64,000 nucleotides of DNA from Lutimaribacter saemankumensis (GTDB lineage Bacteria > Pseudomonadota > Alphaproteobacteria > Rhodobacterales > Rhodobacteraceae), in contig NZ_FNEB01000006.1 in assembly GCF_900100005.1 (NCBI RefSeq), positions 208,865-272,864 on the forward strand. The letters run 5' to 3'. Of the stretch, positions 49,313-59,381 are shown piece after piece (positions within the stretch are counted from its first letter, which is position 1; each line of letters begins with the position of its first letter). The notes under the pieces were generated by a model, which did not search any database, was not told where the DNA came from, and worked only from the letters and a program-made list of their open reading frames with translations. The translations under genes were made by a program, and so were the position numbers.

Positions 49313-50647
49313 ATGGCAGAATTCCTTATCAAATCCGCGCAGACGATCCTGACGATGGATGATGCGCGCCGCGAGGTTGCGCAGGCCGACATCCTGGTGC
49401 GGGATGGCGTGATCGTGGAGATCGGTGCAGGTCTGGGGACATCCGGTGAAACCGTGGATGCCTCGGGTTGCGTAGTGACACCCGGCCTGGTGAACACCCA
49501 TCATCACCTTTACCAGACGCTCACCCGCGCGGTTCCCGGTGGACAGGACGCGCTGCTGTTCGGCTGGTTGCAGACGCTCTATCCGATCTGGGCGCGTTTC
49601 GGCCCGGAAGAGATGTTCACAAGCGCGCAGGTCGGGCTGGCCGAACTGGCGCTGTCGGGCTGCACGCTGACGTCGGATCACCTGTATCTTTTCCCCAATG
49701 GCGCGCGGCTGGACGACACGATCGCGGCGGCGCAGGAAATCGGGTTGCGGTTTCACCCGACGCGCGGCGCGATGAGCATCGGCGAAAGCGATGGCGGCCT
49801 GCCGCCGGACAGCCTGGTCGAGCGCGAGGCCGCGATCCTCGAAGATTGCATTCGCGTGGCCGATGCTTTTCACGACCCGTCCGAGGGCGCGATGGTGCGC
49901 GTGGGTTTCGCACCCTGTTCGCCGTTTTCCGTCAGCCGCGATCTGATGCGCGACGCGGCGCTTCTGGCGCGCGACAAGGGCGTGATGCTGCATACCCATC
50001 TGGCCGAAAACGACGAGGATATCGCCTATTCCGAGGCCAATTTCGGCTGCCGCCCGGGGCAATACGCGGAAGAACTGGGTTGGACGGGGCCGGATGTGTG
50101 GCATGCCCATTGCGTGAAACTGGACACGGCCGAGATCGATCTTTTCGCTCGCAGCCGAACGGGCGTTGCGCATTGCCCGTGTTCCAATTGCCGCCTTGGA
50201 TCAGGCATCGCTCCGGTGCGTGCCATGCGTGATGCCGGGGTGCCGGTGGGGCTGGGTGTCGACGGGTCGGCAAGCAACGATGCGGGCAACATCATGCTCG
50301 AGGCGCGGCAGGCCATGCTGTTGCAGCGGGTCGCACGGGGCGCGGACGCGATGAGCGCGCGCGAGGCGCTGGAGATCGCAACCCGCGGCGGCGCCGATGT
50401 GCTGGGCCGCCCCGATTGCGGGCGGCTTGCGCCCGGAAAACGCGCCGATATCGCGATCTGGGACGTCAGCGGCATCGAAAGCGCCGGAAGCTGGGATCCC
50501 GCGGCGCTGTTGCTGGCCGGGCCCACGCGCGTCAGGCACCTGTTTGTCGAAGGGCGTCAGATCGTGCGCGACGGGCATGTCACGACGATCGACCTGCCGC
50601 GCGTCATCGAACGGCAGAACGCCTTGGCCCGCGCGCTGGCCGGGTGA
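49313..50647 (+). CDS. 8-oxoguanine deaminase-like amidohydrolase
   Basis: This 444-residue amidohydrolase has the metal residues in GLVNTHHHLYQTLTR, LHTHLAEND and HAHCVKL, and the segment CPCSNCRLGSGIAPVR with a GVDGSASNDAGN nearby. The CPCSNCRLGSG segment is the mark I associate with 8-oxoguanine deaminases, which turn 8-oxoguanine into urate. Related chlorohydrolases (AtzA-like) share the fold. A plausible role is scavenging of oxidised purines. Confidence 0.87.
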   Translation: MAEFLIKSAQTILTMDDARREVAQADILVRDGVIVEIGAGLGTSGETVDASGCVVTPGLVNTHHHLYQTLTRAVPGGQDALLFGWLQTLYPIWARFGPEEMFTSAQVGLAELALSGCTLTSDHLYLFPNGARLDDTIAAAQEIGLRFHPTRGAMSIGESDGGLPPDSLVEREAAILEDCIRVADAFHDPSEGAMVRVGFAPCSPFSVSRDLMRDAALLARDKGVMLHTHLAENDEDIAYSEANFGCRPGQYAEELGWTGPDVWHAHCVKLDTAEIDLFARSRTGVAHCPCSNCRLGSGIAPVRAMRDAGVPVGLGVDGSASNDAGNIMLEARQAMLLQRVARGADAMSAREALEIATRGGADVLGRPDCGRLAPGKRADIAIWDVSGIESAGSWDPAALLLAGPTRVRHLFVEGRQIVRDGHVTTIDLPRVIERQNALARALAG

Positions 50648-50675
50648 TTTCCCGGGGGAACCTTCCCCCCAAATA

Positions 50676-51551
50676 TCACCGTGTGGGTACGGGTGTTTCG
50701 CCGCGGTAGTCATAGAAGCCGCGCTGGGTCTTGCGGCCCAGCCACCCGGCCTCGACATACTTGGTCAGCAGGGGGCAGGGGCGGTATTTCGTATCCGCCA
50801 GCCCGTCGTGCAGGACGTTCATGATTGCAAGGCAGGTATCGAGCCCGATGAAATCCGCCAGTTCCAGCGGCCCCATCGGGTGGTTCGCGCCCAGCTTCAT
50901 CGCTTCGTCGATTGACTTCACGTTGCCGACGCCCTCATACAGCGTATAGACCGCCTCGTTGATCATGGGCATCAGGATGCGGTTCACGATGAAGGCGGGG
51001 AAATCCTCGGCGCTGGATGCGGTTTTTCCGATCTTTTCGACAACTGCCAAACAGGCCTCATAGGTTTCCTGATCCGTCGCGATGCCCCGGATCAATTCCA
51101 CGAGCTGCATCACCGGAACCGGGTTCATGAAATGGAACCCCATGAATTTCTCAGGGCGGTCCGTGCGGCTGGCCAGCCGTGTGATCGAGATCGACGACGT
51201 GTTCGACGTCAGGATCGTGTGCGGCTTGAGATGCGGCAGCAGGTCTTCGAAGATCGCCTGCTTTACCGTTTCGCGTTCTGTCGCGGCCTCGATGATCAGG
51301 TCGGACGGGCCAAGATCGGTCAGCGTCAGCGTTGTCTTGATGCGCGCCATCGCGGCATCCTTTTTGTCCTGGCTGATCTTGTCGCGGCTGACCTGACGTT
51401 CGAGGTTCTTGTCGATTGTCGCAAGCGCCGCATCCAGTGCGTCCTGGCTGATATCGGTCATCAGCACGTCATATCCCGCCAGCGCCATGACATGGGCAAT
51501 CCCGTTGCCCATCTGCCCGGCCCCCACGACGCCGATGGTCTGAATTTCCAT
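50676..51551 (-). CDS. 3-hydroxybutyryl-CoA dehydrogenase
   Basis: This 291-residue NAD-dependent enzyme has the Rossmann start IQTIGVVGAGQMGNGIAHVMA and the 3HCDH signatures HFMNPVPVMQLVELI, AEDFPAFIVNRILMPMINEA and MKLGANHPMGPLELADFIGLD. It oxidises (S)-3-hydroxybutyryl-CoA in fatty-acid oxidation or butyrate use. It sits near etfAB on the same strand, separated by the DUF6473-like gene on the other strand, an association I recall as common in Rhodobacterales. Confidence 0.93.
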   Translation of the reverse strand: MEIQTIGVVGAGQMGNGIAHVMALAGYDVLMTDISQDALDAALATIDKNLERQVSRDKISQDKKDAAMARIKTTLTLTDLGPSDLIIEAATERETVKQAIFEDLLPHLKPHTILTSNTSSISITRLASRTDRPEKFMGFHFMNPVPVMQLVELIRGIATDQETYEACLAVVEKIGKTASSAEDFPAFIVNRILMPMINEAVYTLYEGVGNVKSIDEAMKLGANHPMGPLELADFIGLDTCLAIMNVLHDGLADTKYRPCPLLTKYVEAGWLGRKTQRGFYDYRGETPVPTR

Positions 51552-51713
51552 GCGCTGTCTCCCGTCTGATCGCCCTGCACAATAGCCATGCGGGCGCGTC
51601 CGCTGCAAGGCCGCGATGACCTGTCCAATGCTTTGAAATCTGTCCGTTTAACCGATTGGCAATTGTTCAGGCCGAATCTGGACTCGGGTGAGACTTAACA
51701 ATTGGTGGGAGCC

Positions 51714-52541
51714 ATGACATTTCAACGAAAGGGGCCGCCGGGCCTCGACTACAAACCGTGCCGTTACGGCACGTCGCGCCTGACGTTCCGCGGGCCCGCG
51801 CGATTGCTTCGCGGCAAGTACGTCGCGTTTCTGGGCTCGACCGAGACATACGGCAAGTACATCCCCGAACCGTATCCTGCGCTTGTCGAACAAGAACTCG
51901 GTGTGACCTGCGTCAACCTTGGCTGCGTGAACGCGGGGCACGATGTGTACTTGCACGATCCTTATGTGATGGAACTGGCCGGGCAGGCGCGGGTGCGGGT
52001 GTTGCAGATCGGCGGCGCGCACAACATGTCGAACCGGTTTTATACCGTGCATCCGCGACGCAATGACCGATTCCTGAAATCGTCGCGTCTTATGCGGCAG
52101 ATATTCGGCGATGTGGATTTTACCGATTTCACGTTCACGCGCCACATGCTGGAAAGCCTTTGCCGTTTCGCACCGGACCGGTTCGCGATGTTGCGCGAAG
52201 AACTGCAGGCGGCCTGGGTCGCGCGCACACGGCTGCTGGTTCAGCGTCTGGGCGGGCCTGTGGTGCTGTTGTGGTTCGCCCCACACCGGATGCCAGGCGG
52301 GCCGGAGGCAGAAACGATAGGGGCCGATCCGTTGTTCATCGAACGCTGGATGGTCGATGCCCTGCGCGACGACGTGGCCGAGATCGTCGATGCCACGATC
52401 AGCGCATCGGCGCAGGCCGCCGGTTTGCAGGGGATGGTCGTGCCGCCCGGCGAAGAAGCGGTTGCCGCGGCGATGCCTGGTGCGGTGGCGCATGCCGAAG
52501 CGGCCGGGCCGCTTTTGCCTGCTCTGCGTGGGCGACTGTAA
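51714..52541 (+). CDS. DUF6473-like protein of unknown function
   Basis: This 275-residue cytoplasmic protein has no recognised catalytic motif. It begins FQRKGPPGLDYKPCRYGTSRLTFRGP and shows KYVAFLGSTETYGKYI, VNLGCVNAGHDVYLHDP and VLQIGGAHNMSNRFYTVHPRRNDRFL. The FLGSTET...N-x-G-x-x-NAG...IGGAHNMSNRFY pattern is the kind seen in GDSL/SGNH-like folds, though I cannot prove it. Mainly a Rhodobacterales family as far as I recall. It lies opposite hbd and etfA on the other strand. Confidence 0.75.
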   Translation: MTFQRKGPPGLDYKPCRYGTSRLTFRGPARLLRGKYVAFLGSTETYGKYIPEPYPALVEQELGVTCVNLGCVNAGHDVYLHDPYVMELAGQARVRVLQIGGAHNMSNRFYTVHPRRNDRFLKSSRLMRQIFGDVDFTDFTFTRHMLESLCRFAPDRFAMLREELQAAWVARTRLLVQRLGGPVVLLWFAPHRMPGGPEAETIGADPLFIERWMVDALRDDVAEIVDATISASAQAAGLQGMVVPPGEEAVAAAMPGAVAHAEAAGPLLPALRGRL

Positions 52542-52547
52542 TACGAA

Positions 52548-52582
52548 AAAGGCCCGCCTGGGATGGAGGGCCTTTGTTTTTG
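52548..52582. terminator. Terminator between the DUF6473-like gene and etfA
   Basis: AAAGGCCC (52548-52555) pairs with GGGCCTTT (52568-52575), followed by GTTTTTG on the plus strand; a run of A precedes it, so it could also end etfA on the minus strand. Confidence 0.78.
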
Positions 52583-52598
52583 ATCGTCGGGTGCCGGA

Positions 52599-53525
52599 TC
52601 AGAGCTTTTCGATCAGCTCGGGCACGGCTTCGAACAGGTCGGCGACCAGGCCGTAATCGGCCACCTGGAAGATCGGAGCCTCTTCGTCCTTGTTGATCGC
52701 GACGATGATCTTGCTGTCCTTCATGCCCGCAAGGTGCTGGATCGCACCCGAAATGCCGACGGCAATATACAGGTCAGGCGCGACCACCTTGCCGGTCTGG
52801 CCAACCTGCCAGTCGTTCGGTGCAAAGCCCGAGTCGACGGCGGCGCGGGATGCGCCAACGGCGGCGCCCAGCTTGTCGGCCAGTTTCTCGATCAGCGCGA
52901 AATCGTCTTCCGAGCCGACGCCACGGCCGCCCGAAACCACGATACCGGCCGAGGTCAGTTCGGGACGGTCGCTTTCGGCGACCTTGTCTTCGACCCATTC
53001 CGACAGGCCCGAAGCGGAGGCCCCGCCCACGGTTTCCACAGCGGCCGAGCCACCGGTGCCGGCCGCGTCGAAGCTGGCGGTGCGGAAGGACACGACCTTC
53101 TTCGCGTCGCCCGATTTCACCGTCTGGATCGCGTTACCTGCATAGATCGGGCGCTCGAACGTGTCGGCATCGACCACGCCCGAGACGTCGGTCAGCATCA
53201 TCACGTCCAGCAGCGCGGCCACGCGGGGCAGCACGTTCTTGGCGTCGGTGGTGGCGGGCGCCACGATGTGATCGTAATCGCCTGCCAGCGACACGATCAG
53301 GTCGGCGGTCGATTCCGCCAGGCGATGACCCAGCGCGGGGTCTTCGGCGACCAGCACCTTGGCCACGCCATCAATTGTCGCGGCTTCTTTCGCGGCGTCG
53401 GCGGCGGATGCGCCGGCGCACAGAACCGTCACGTCGCCCAGGGCCTTGGACGCGGTGACCGCCTTTGCGGTCGCGTCCATCGACAGTTCACCATTGTTGA
53501 CTTCGGCAAGAAGAAGAACAGCCAT
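52599..53525 (-). CDS. etfA: Electron transfer flavoprotein subunit alpha
   Basis: This 308-residue subunit binds the [54 protein letters not shown] and [19 protein letters not shown]. It passes electrons from acyl-CoA dehydrogenases to ETF-ubiquinone oxidoreductase. Its ATG overlaps the etfB stop by one base (TGATG). Confidence 0.98.
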   Translation of the reverse strand: MAVLLLAEVNNGELSMDATAKAVTASKALGDVTVLCAGASAADAAKEAATIDGVAKVLVAEDPALGHRLAESTADLIVSLAGDYDHIVAPATTDAKNVLPRVAALLDVMMLTDVSGVVDADTFERPIYAGNAIQTVKSGDAKKVVSFRTASFDAAGTGGSAAVETVGGASASGLSEWVEDKVAESDRPELTSAGIVVSGGRGVGSEDDFALIEKLADKLGAAVGASRAAVDSGFAPNDWQVGQTGKVVAPDLYIAVGISGAIQHLAGMKDSKIIVAINKDEEAPIFQVADYGLVADLFEAVPELIEKL

Positions 53526-54283
53526 CACACCGCCCCCTTTTCCTTGAGTTTCGCAACCAGCTCGTCGACCGAGCCAACCATTTCACCGGCGGCGCGTTCG
53601 GCCGGCTCGGACGTCTTGACCACGGTCAGGCGCGGGGTGACATCGACGCCGTAATCGGCGGCGGTCTTTTCATCCAGCGGCTTTTTCTTGGCCTTCATGA
53701 TGTTGGGCAGCGACGCATAGCGCGGTTCGTTCAGGCGCAGGTCGACGGAAACGACGGTCGGCATCTTGACCTTGATGGTCTGCAGGCCGCCATCGACCTC
53801 GCGGGTGACGACGGCGCTGTCGCCATCGATGCCCACTTCCGAGGCAAAGGTCGCCTGGCTCCAACCGAGGATCGCCGACAGCATCTGGCCGGTGGCATTC
53901 ATGTCGTTGTCGATCGCCTGCTTGCCGCAGAGAACCAGACCGGGCTGTTCCTCTTCCACGACCTTGGCAAGGATCTTGGCCACTGCCAGCGGCTCGATAT
54001 CCTGGTGCACGTCATCCGCTGCGACGACCAGGATCGCGCGGTCGGCGCCCATGGCCAGTGCGGTGCGCAGGGTTTCCTGCGCCTGTTTGACGCCGATGGA
54101 TACCGCGACGACCTCTTCGGCTTTTCCCGCCTCTTTCAGGCGGATCGCCTCTTCAACGGCGATTTCGTCGAACGGGTTCATCGACATCTTAACGTTGGCG
54201 AGATCGACACCGCTGCCATCCGCCTTGACGCGGACCTTCACGTTGTAGTCGATCACGCGTTTCACAGGCACGAGTACCTTCAT
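53525..54283 (-). CDS. etfB: Electron transfer flavoprotein subunit beta
   Basis: This 252-residue partner of EtfA binds AMP: N-terminal [38 protein letters not shown], the AMP loop ([21 protein letters not shown]), and [33 protein letters not shown]. The ATG at 54283 has AAGGGAGA upstream. A 17-residue in-frame extension is rejected. Confidence 0.98.
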   Translation of the reverse strand: MKVLVPVKRVIDYNVKVRVKADGSGVDLANVKMSMNPFDEIAVEEAIRLKEAGKAEEVVAVSIGVKQAQETLRTALAMGADRAILVVAADDVHQDIEPLAVAKILAKVVEEEQPGLVLCGKQAIDNDMNATGQMLSAILGWSQATFASEVGIDGDSAVVTREVDGGLQTIKVKMPTVVSVDLRLNEPRYASLPNIMKAKKKPLDEKTAADYGVDVTPRLTVVKTSEPAERAAGEMVGSVDELVAKLKEKGAV

Positions 54284-54447
54284 TGGCGTGGTCTCCCTTA
54301 CAATTGCGACGAGCCGCGCGGGCGACTCCTCCATAAGTTCTCCCGCGCTTGATATATTCTTGCGCGCGGGGGAAACAGGGCAAAATCGTCACGTTGGCGC
54401 GCTGCGACGTCGCGTTCTGCGGATTTTCGTCGCGAAACCGCCATGTG

Positions 54448-55020
54448 TCAGCGATTGGCGCCGGGCACCCAAAGAACGTCGTCCTTGCCGTCATTGTTCG
54501 CGATGCGCGCGGCGACAAAGAACCAGTCGCTCAGGCGGTTCAGGTACTTGACCGCGTCGGGATTGACGGATTCGACGGTCGCCAGTTCCACCGCAAGCCG
54601 CTCTGCGCGACGTGCCACAGTGCGGCAGACATGCAATTGCGCGGCCAGTGCCGAACCGCCGGGCAGGATAAAGCTGCGCAATGGTTCCAGCTTGGCGTTC
54701 ATAGCGTCGATTTCCGATTCAAGCCGCGTGACCTGCTCGGGCGCCATACGCAGAGGCGGATATTCGCGCTCGGCATCCTTGTGCATGTCGGGGGTGCACA
54801 TGTCGGCGCCGAGATCGAAAAGATCGTTCTGGATGCGCGCTAATGCGGCGTCCATCTCGGCCGGCGCCTCGAGGCGGGCAACGCCGACGAACGAGTTCAA
54901 TTCATCCGACGTGCCGTAGGTGGTGACACGCAGGGCATGCTTGGCGACCCGAGCGCCGTTGCCCAATGCGGTTTCGCCATGATCACCCGTCTTTGTGTAG
55001 ATCTTGTTCAGTACGACCAT
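54448..55020 (-). CDS. Cob(I)yrinic acid a,c-diamide adenosyltransferase, PduO type
   Basis: This 190-residue enzyme attaches adenosine to cob(I)alamin to make coenzyme B12. The PduO-type signature is KIYTKTGDHGETALGNGARV with the ATP-binding residues, then YGTSDELNSFVGVAR and ILPGGSALAAQLHVCRTVARRAER. The start at 55020 has GGAGGAAACT upstream. It lies four bases after the twin-helix protein gene and before etfBA. Confidence 0.94.
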   Translation of the reverse strand: MVVLNKIYTKTGDHGETALGNGARVAKHALRVTTYGTSDELNSFVGVARLEAPAEMDAALARIQNDLFDLGADMCTPDMHKDAEREYPPLRMAPEQVTRLESEIDAMNAKLEPLRSFILPGGSALAAQLHVCRTVARRAERLAVELATVESVNPDAVKYLNRLSDWFFVAARIANNDGKDDVLWVPGANR

Positions 55021-55024
55021 CTGT

Positions 55025-55231
55025 TCAGTTTCCTCCGCCACGCAGCCAGACGAACAGCAGGATCAGCACGACGGCGACGAATTGCGCGACGATCCGCAGC
55101 TTCATCATCTTGTTGGATTGTTTCGCGGCCTCCATCGTGCCCTTGCCGAAATTCGAAATGCCGAGCACGAGAATGACAACCACGGCAAGGCAGGCCGCGG
55201 CGACGACGTAGAAAAGCGGATCATCTGCCAT
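55025..55231 (-). CDS. Small membrane protein with twin transmembrane helices
   Basis: This 68-residue protein has two hydrophobic helices (FYVVAAACLAVVVILVLGI and IVAQFVAVVLILLFVWL) joined by a polar loop with a KQSNKMMKLR segment. It matches the twin-transmembrane small proteins related to HIG1-type factors, often near cobalamin adenosyltransferase genes. The role may be in respiratory-complex assembly, but this is inference. The start at 55231 excludes a long polar extension. Confidence 0.83.
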   Translation of the reverse strand: MADDPLFYVVAAACLAVVVILVLGISNFGKGTMEAAKQSNKMMKLRIVAQFVAVVLILLFVWLRGGGN

Positions 55232-55301
55232 ATCGCTGTTTGTCCCTCTTAGGTTTGTCTGCCCCATGTAGGGGTTGGTCCGAAAAAAGCGAACCGGAAA
55301 T

Positions 55302-56129
55302 TCACCCTTTGGCGAGAATCCAGTCAAGCGCCCGTGTCGGAAGGATGCGCCGCAGGACAGCCATGATATAGGTCGGCGTGGTCACGAAGTAGCGCGGGCG
55401 CGGGTTTTTCGATTCCAGCGCATGGATCAGCTTTTTCGTTACCGCCGAAGCGGGCAATTCGAACGTGTCCTTGCCACGGGATTCGTAAAGCCGTTTCAGC
55501 AGTTTCTCGCGGTACTGCTCGGCGCGGGGGCTGTTTTTCCAGTCGATCCAGCGTTCGAAATGCGGGATCGAATTTATGCGGATCTTGGATGTCACCGGCC
55601 CCGGTTCGATCAGAACGACGTGAATCGGGGTGTCGCGCATCTCGATGCGTAGCGTGTCCGTCAGACCCTCGAGCGCAAACTTGGTGCTGTTGTAGGCCGC
55701 GCGCCAGGGCATCACGACCAGCCCGAGCACCGACGAGCAATTGATGATCCGCCCATGCCCCTGCGCACGCATAACCGGGATCACGCGGGTCGTCAGGTCA
55801 TGCCAGCCGAAAACGTTGGTTTCGAAAATCTCGCGCAGGGCCTCGCGCGGCAGATCCTCGGCGGCACCGGGGCAGGCGTAGGCGCCGTTGTTGAACAGTG
55901 CGTCCAACGTCCCGCCCGTGGCCGCCAGAACGGTGTCCAGCGCGGCCGCGATACTTTCGGGGTCGGCGTAATCCAGTCGAACGGCATCAAAGCCTTCGCT
56001 GGCCAGCCGGTCGACATCGGCCTGCTGCCGGCAGGCCGCGAAGACGCGCCACCCATGGTCGCGAAGCCCGTGCGCCGCGTCATAGCCGATGCCGGAGGAA
56101 CATCCGGTGATGAGAATGGATCTGGTCAT
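55302..56129 (-). CDS. Short-chain dehydrogenase/reductase
   Basis: This 275-residue SDR has the cofactor motif ILITGCSSGIGYDAA, NNGAYACPG (the NNAG position), Ser in CSSVLG, and YNSTK as the YxxxK catalytic pair. The motif GCSSGIG and the C-terminal RYFVTTPTYIMAVLRRILP are typical of the retinol-dehydrogenase-like NAD(P)-dependent group. The substrate is unknown. Convergent with nothing; it lies on the same strand as the SH3 gene. Confidence 0.9.
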   Translation of the reverse strand: MTRSILITGCSSGIGYDAAHGLRDHGWRVFAACRQQADVDRLASEGFDAVRLDYADPESIAAALDTVLAATGGTLDALFNNGAYACPGAAEDLPREALREIFETNVFGWHDLTTRVIPVMRAQGHGRIINCSSVLGLVVMPWRAAYNSTKFALEGLTDTLRIEMRDTPIHVVLIEPGPVTSKIRINSIPHFERWIDWKNSPRAEQYREKLLKRLYESRGKDTFELPASAVTKKLIHALESKNPRPRYFVTTPTYIMAVLRRILPTRALDWILAKG

Positions 56130-56166
56130 GCGCGCGATTTCTGTCGAAAACCGCGCGGTTTGGCAA

Positions 56167-56736
56167 TCAGTCAACTGCGGCAGTCACCAGCGCGTCGGAC
56201 ATCCAGCCGATCCGCCCGGTTTCGAGAACCCTTAGTTTCAGCCAGCCCTCGCCCGGATCGCTGAGCACTTCGACGGTTTCGCCGAGGCGCAGCTTTGTGA
56301 CGACATCGTATCTGGTGCCCGGCCCCATGCGCATGTTGACCACGCTTGCGCTGATGGTGCGGATATCGCCTGACCGGGTTTTGATATTCCCGTTCTCTGA
56401 CAATGACGCCTTGACGACCGGGCTGGCCGGCGGTTCCGCGATATCGACCCTTTCCACCGCCGGGGCAATTCCCGCGGGCGCACCGAGGACCGGATTTGCA
56501 GGCGTGACGATTGGCAGGCTGGTCAGGTCGACCGCAGCGCGTGAAACCGAGGGAGCTTGGGCGTCAGGGTCGGATGGCGCGGTCGCGATGTCGCCCTGCT
56601 GCACATGCAGCGCGCTGAACACCCGGTAGGCTTCGGCCTGCAGCGACCCTGCGCGCGGCTCATAGTCAGCCCCCCCGCTGAGTTCGTAAAAACCCCAGCC
56701 AAGAAAGGCAAAAGTCACAATCAGAAAACGCCACAT
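56167..56736 (-). CDS. SH3-domain protein with N-terminal membrane anchor
   Basis: A 189-residue protein starts with a hydrophobic anchor (MWRFLIVTFAFLGWGFYELSGG). A Pro/Ala/Asp-rich linker follows, and the C-terminus is an SH3b domain (SASVVNMRMGPGTRYDVVTKLRLGETVEVLS, GWLKLRVLETGRIGWM). Bacterial SH3 domains bind cell-wall or protein ligands. The role is not known. Divergent from parC. Confidence 0.88.
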   Translation of the reverse strand: MWRFLIVTFAFLGWGFYELSGGADYEPRAGSLQAEAYRVFSALHVQQGDIATAPSDPDAQAPSVSRAAVDLTSLPIVTPANPVLGAPAGIAPAVERVDIAEPPASPVVKASLSENGNIKTRSGDIRTISASVVNMRMGPGTRYDVVTKLRLGETVEVLSDPGEGWLKLRVLETGRIGWMSDALVTAAVD

Positions 56737-56881
56737 GACGAACCCCCAGAACGCAGCACCACACCGGCGGCAATAATCCGCCTATACGTGTTATACACGA
56801 TTCGCCCTGAACCATTAGGGGTATTTCCCGCGCAATTTCCCCAATGCCCGCTTTACGAGGAATCGCGCGCCGTCTATCAGC

Positions 56882-59314
56882 ATGGATATGAGCGATGTGA
56901 ACAACGATCCCGAGGGCGGTCCGCCCAGCATTTCCGAGCCGCTGCGCCGCGCGATCGGCGAACGGTATCTGACCTATGCGCTGAGCACGATCATGCACCG
57001 CGCTCTGCCGGATGCGCGCGACGGGCTGAAGCCGGTGCATCGCCGCATCCTTTACGCGATGAGCCGTCTGCGTTTGTCGCCGACGGGCAAGTTTCTGAAA
57101 TCGGCCAAGATCAGTGGCGACACGATGGGCGATTTTCACCCTCACGGGGATGCAGCGATCTATGACGCGATGGCACGTCTCGCCCAGGATTTCGCGGTGC
57201 GCTATCCGCTGGTCGACGGGCAGGGCAATTTCGGCAACATCGACGGGGACAACCCCGCCGCCAGCCGATACACCGAAGCCCGGATGACCATCATGGCCGA
57301 GGCGCTGCTGGAAGGGCTCGATGAAAATGCTGTCGATTTCCGCCCCAACTATGACGGTCGCCTGACGGAACCCACGGTTCTTCCCGCCGCCTATCCGAAC
57401 CTTCTGGCGAACGGGTCGTCCGGCATTGCCGTCGGCATGGCCACGAATATCCCGCCGCACAATATCGACGAGCTGATCGCCGCGTGCCTTCATTTGATCA
57501 AGGCACCCGATGCGCGGGACGAAACACTGCTGCAATACGTGCCTGGCCCCGACTTTCCGACAGGGGGCATCATCGTCGAGCCGCCCGAGAACATTGCCGA
57601 AGCGTATCGTACAGGGCGCGGGGCCTTCCGCCTTCGCAGCAAGTGGGAGACCGAGGATCTGGGGCGCGGCCAATGGCAGATCGTGGTTACGGAAATTCCC
57701 TACCAGGTCCAGAAATCCAAGCTGATCGAAAAGATCGCGGAACTGATCCAGACCAAGAAGGTTCCGATCCTGGCCGATGTTCGCGACGAAAGTGCCGATG
57801 ATATCCGCATCGTTCTGGAACCGCGTTCCAAGAACGTGGACCCCGAAGTGCTGATGGGGATGCTGTTCCGCAATTCCGACCTGGAAACGCGGTTCAGCCT
57901 GAACATGAACGTGCTGATCGACGGCGTGACGCCCAAGGTCTGCTCGCTCAAAGAGGTGTTGCGCGCCTTCCTCGATCACCGGCGCGAAGTCTTGATGCGC
58001 CGTGCCGCGCACCGCCTGGCCAAGATCGACCACCGGCTCGAGGTTCTCGAAGGGTTGATGGTGGCGTTCCTGAACCTCGACCGGGTGATCGACATCATCC
58101 GCTATGACGAGGATCCGAAGGCCGCGCTGATGTACGAGGACTGGTCCGTCGGACATCAGGCGACGATCCGGCGCGCGACCTCGGAGGCGGATTACGTTTC
58201 GCCGCTGCTTGGGGTGGATCGCGCGTCGCTGACGCTGGTCGCCGATCCCACGGCGGATCTGCCTGAGGTTCTGGCCGAAGAGGGCGAAACCCAGGGCGGT
58301 GTTCCGCACCGTTTCGACGGGCGGGAAGAGGGCCTTTCGGATATTCAGGCCGAAGCGATCCTGAACATGCGTCTGCGGTCGTTGCGCCGCCTGGAAGAGC
58401 TGGAGCTGCGGTCCGAGCAGGACAAGCTTATGGCGGAACGCGCCGACATCATGGATCTGCTGGAAGACGACCACTTGCAATGGGCGCGTGTCGCGGACGA
58501 ATTGCGCGAGGTGCGCAAGAAATTCGGTGCCAAGTCCGAAGGGGGCGCGCGCCGGACCCAGTTCGCCGAGGCCGGCGAGGTCGAAGAGGTGCCGCTGGAG
58601 GCGATGATCGACCGCGAGCCGATCACCGTCGTTTGCAGCCAGATGGGCTGGATCCGGGCGATGACGGGCCATATCGACCTGGGCCGCGAGTTGAAGTTCA
58701 AGGACGGTGACGGACCACGGTTCATCTTTCATGCGGAAACCACCGACCGGCTGCTTGTGTTCGGCTCGAACGGGCGGTTCTACACGTTGCAGGCGGCGAA
58801 CCTGCCGGGCGGGCGTGGCATGGGTGAACCGGTGCGCCTGATGGTGGACCTGCCGAACGAAGCCGAAATCATCGACCTGTTCATTCATAAACCGGGCCGC
58901 AAACTATTGGTCGCCTCGAGCGCGGGCGACGGTTTCCTCGTGCCCGAGGACGAGGTCGTGGCACAGACGCGCAGCGGAAAACAGGTGCTGAACGTCAAGG
59001 GCGATGTGCGCGCGCGCGTGTGCAAGCCCGCGGAAGGCGACAGCGTGGCCGTGGTGGGCGAGAACCGCAAGGTGCTGATCTTCGATATCGACGAGCTTCC
59101 CGAAATGACGCGTGGCAAGGGTGTCCGTCTGCAGAAATACAAGGACGGCGGGTTGTCCGACGCGCGGACCTTCCTGCGCGAAGAGGGGTTGAGCTGGCTT
59201 GACCCGGCCGGCCGGACACGGACCGAAACCGAGCTTGCGGAATGGGTCGGAAAGCGCGCCGGCGCGGGCCGGATGGCGCCGCGAGGGTTCCCGCGCGACA
59301 ACAAATTCACCTGA
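56882..59314 (+). CDS. parC: DNA topoisomerase IV subunit A
   Basis: This 810-residue type II topoisomerase subunit decatenates chromosomes. The catalytic Tyr130 sits in [10 protein letters not shown], after [15 protein letters not shown] and the quinolone region [12 protein letters not shown]. The beta-pinwheel C-terminal domain is present, without the GyrA box (QRRGGKG), so ParC rather than GyrA. At the position equivalent to Ser80 of E. coli ParC it has Ala91. Starts at 56882 or 56888 (MSDVNN) are both possible. Confidence 0.94.
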   Translation: MDMSDVNNDPEGGPPSISEPLRRAIGERYLTYALSTIMHRALPDARDGLKPVHRRILYAMSRLRLSPTGKFLKSAKISGDTMGDFHPHGDAAIYDAMARLAQDFAVRYPLVDGQGNFGNIDGDNPAASRYTEARMTIMAEALLEGLDENAVDFRPNYDGRLTEPTVLPAAYPNLLANGSSGIAVGMATNIPPHNIDELIAACLHLIKAPDARDETLLQYVPGPDFPTGGIIVEPPENIAEAYRTGRGAFRLRSKWETEDLGRGQWQIVVTEIPYQVQKSKLIEKIAELIQTKKVPILADVRDESADDIRIVLEPRSKNVDPEVLMGMLFRNSDLETRFSLNMNVLIDGVTPKVCSLKEVLRAFLDHRREVLMRRAAHRLAKIDHRLEVLEGLMVAFLNLDRVIDIIRYDEDPKAALMYEDWSVGHQATIRRATSEADYVSPLLGVDRASLTLVADPTADLPEVLAEEGETQGGVPHRFDGREEGLSDIQAEAILNMRLRSLRRLEELELRSEQDKLMAERADIMDLLEDDHLQWARVADELREVRKKFGAKSEGGARRTQFAEAGEVEEVPLEAMIDREPITVVCSQMGWIRAMTGHIDLGRELKFKDGDGPRFIFHAETTDRLLVFGSNGRFYTLQAANLPGGRGMGEPVRLMVDLPNEAEIIDLFIHKPGRKLLVASSAGDGFLVPEDEVVAQTRSGKQVLNVKGDVRARVCKPAEGDSVAVVGENRKVLIFDIDELPEMTRGKGVRLQKYKDGGLSDARTFLREEGLSWLDPAGRTRTETELAEWVGKRAGAGRMAPRGFPRDNKFT

Positions 59315-59381
59315 TGGTTGCCACATCCGCGTCAAATTCTTGCGTAATTTGTCGCTCTCGAGAATTGAGAGAGGACATGTG

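Noticed and set aside
56666..58888. 740-residue minus-strand frame inside parC
   Set aside because: Antisense shadow of parC, with low-complexity His/Arg/Gln composition and no motif.
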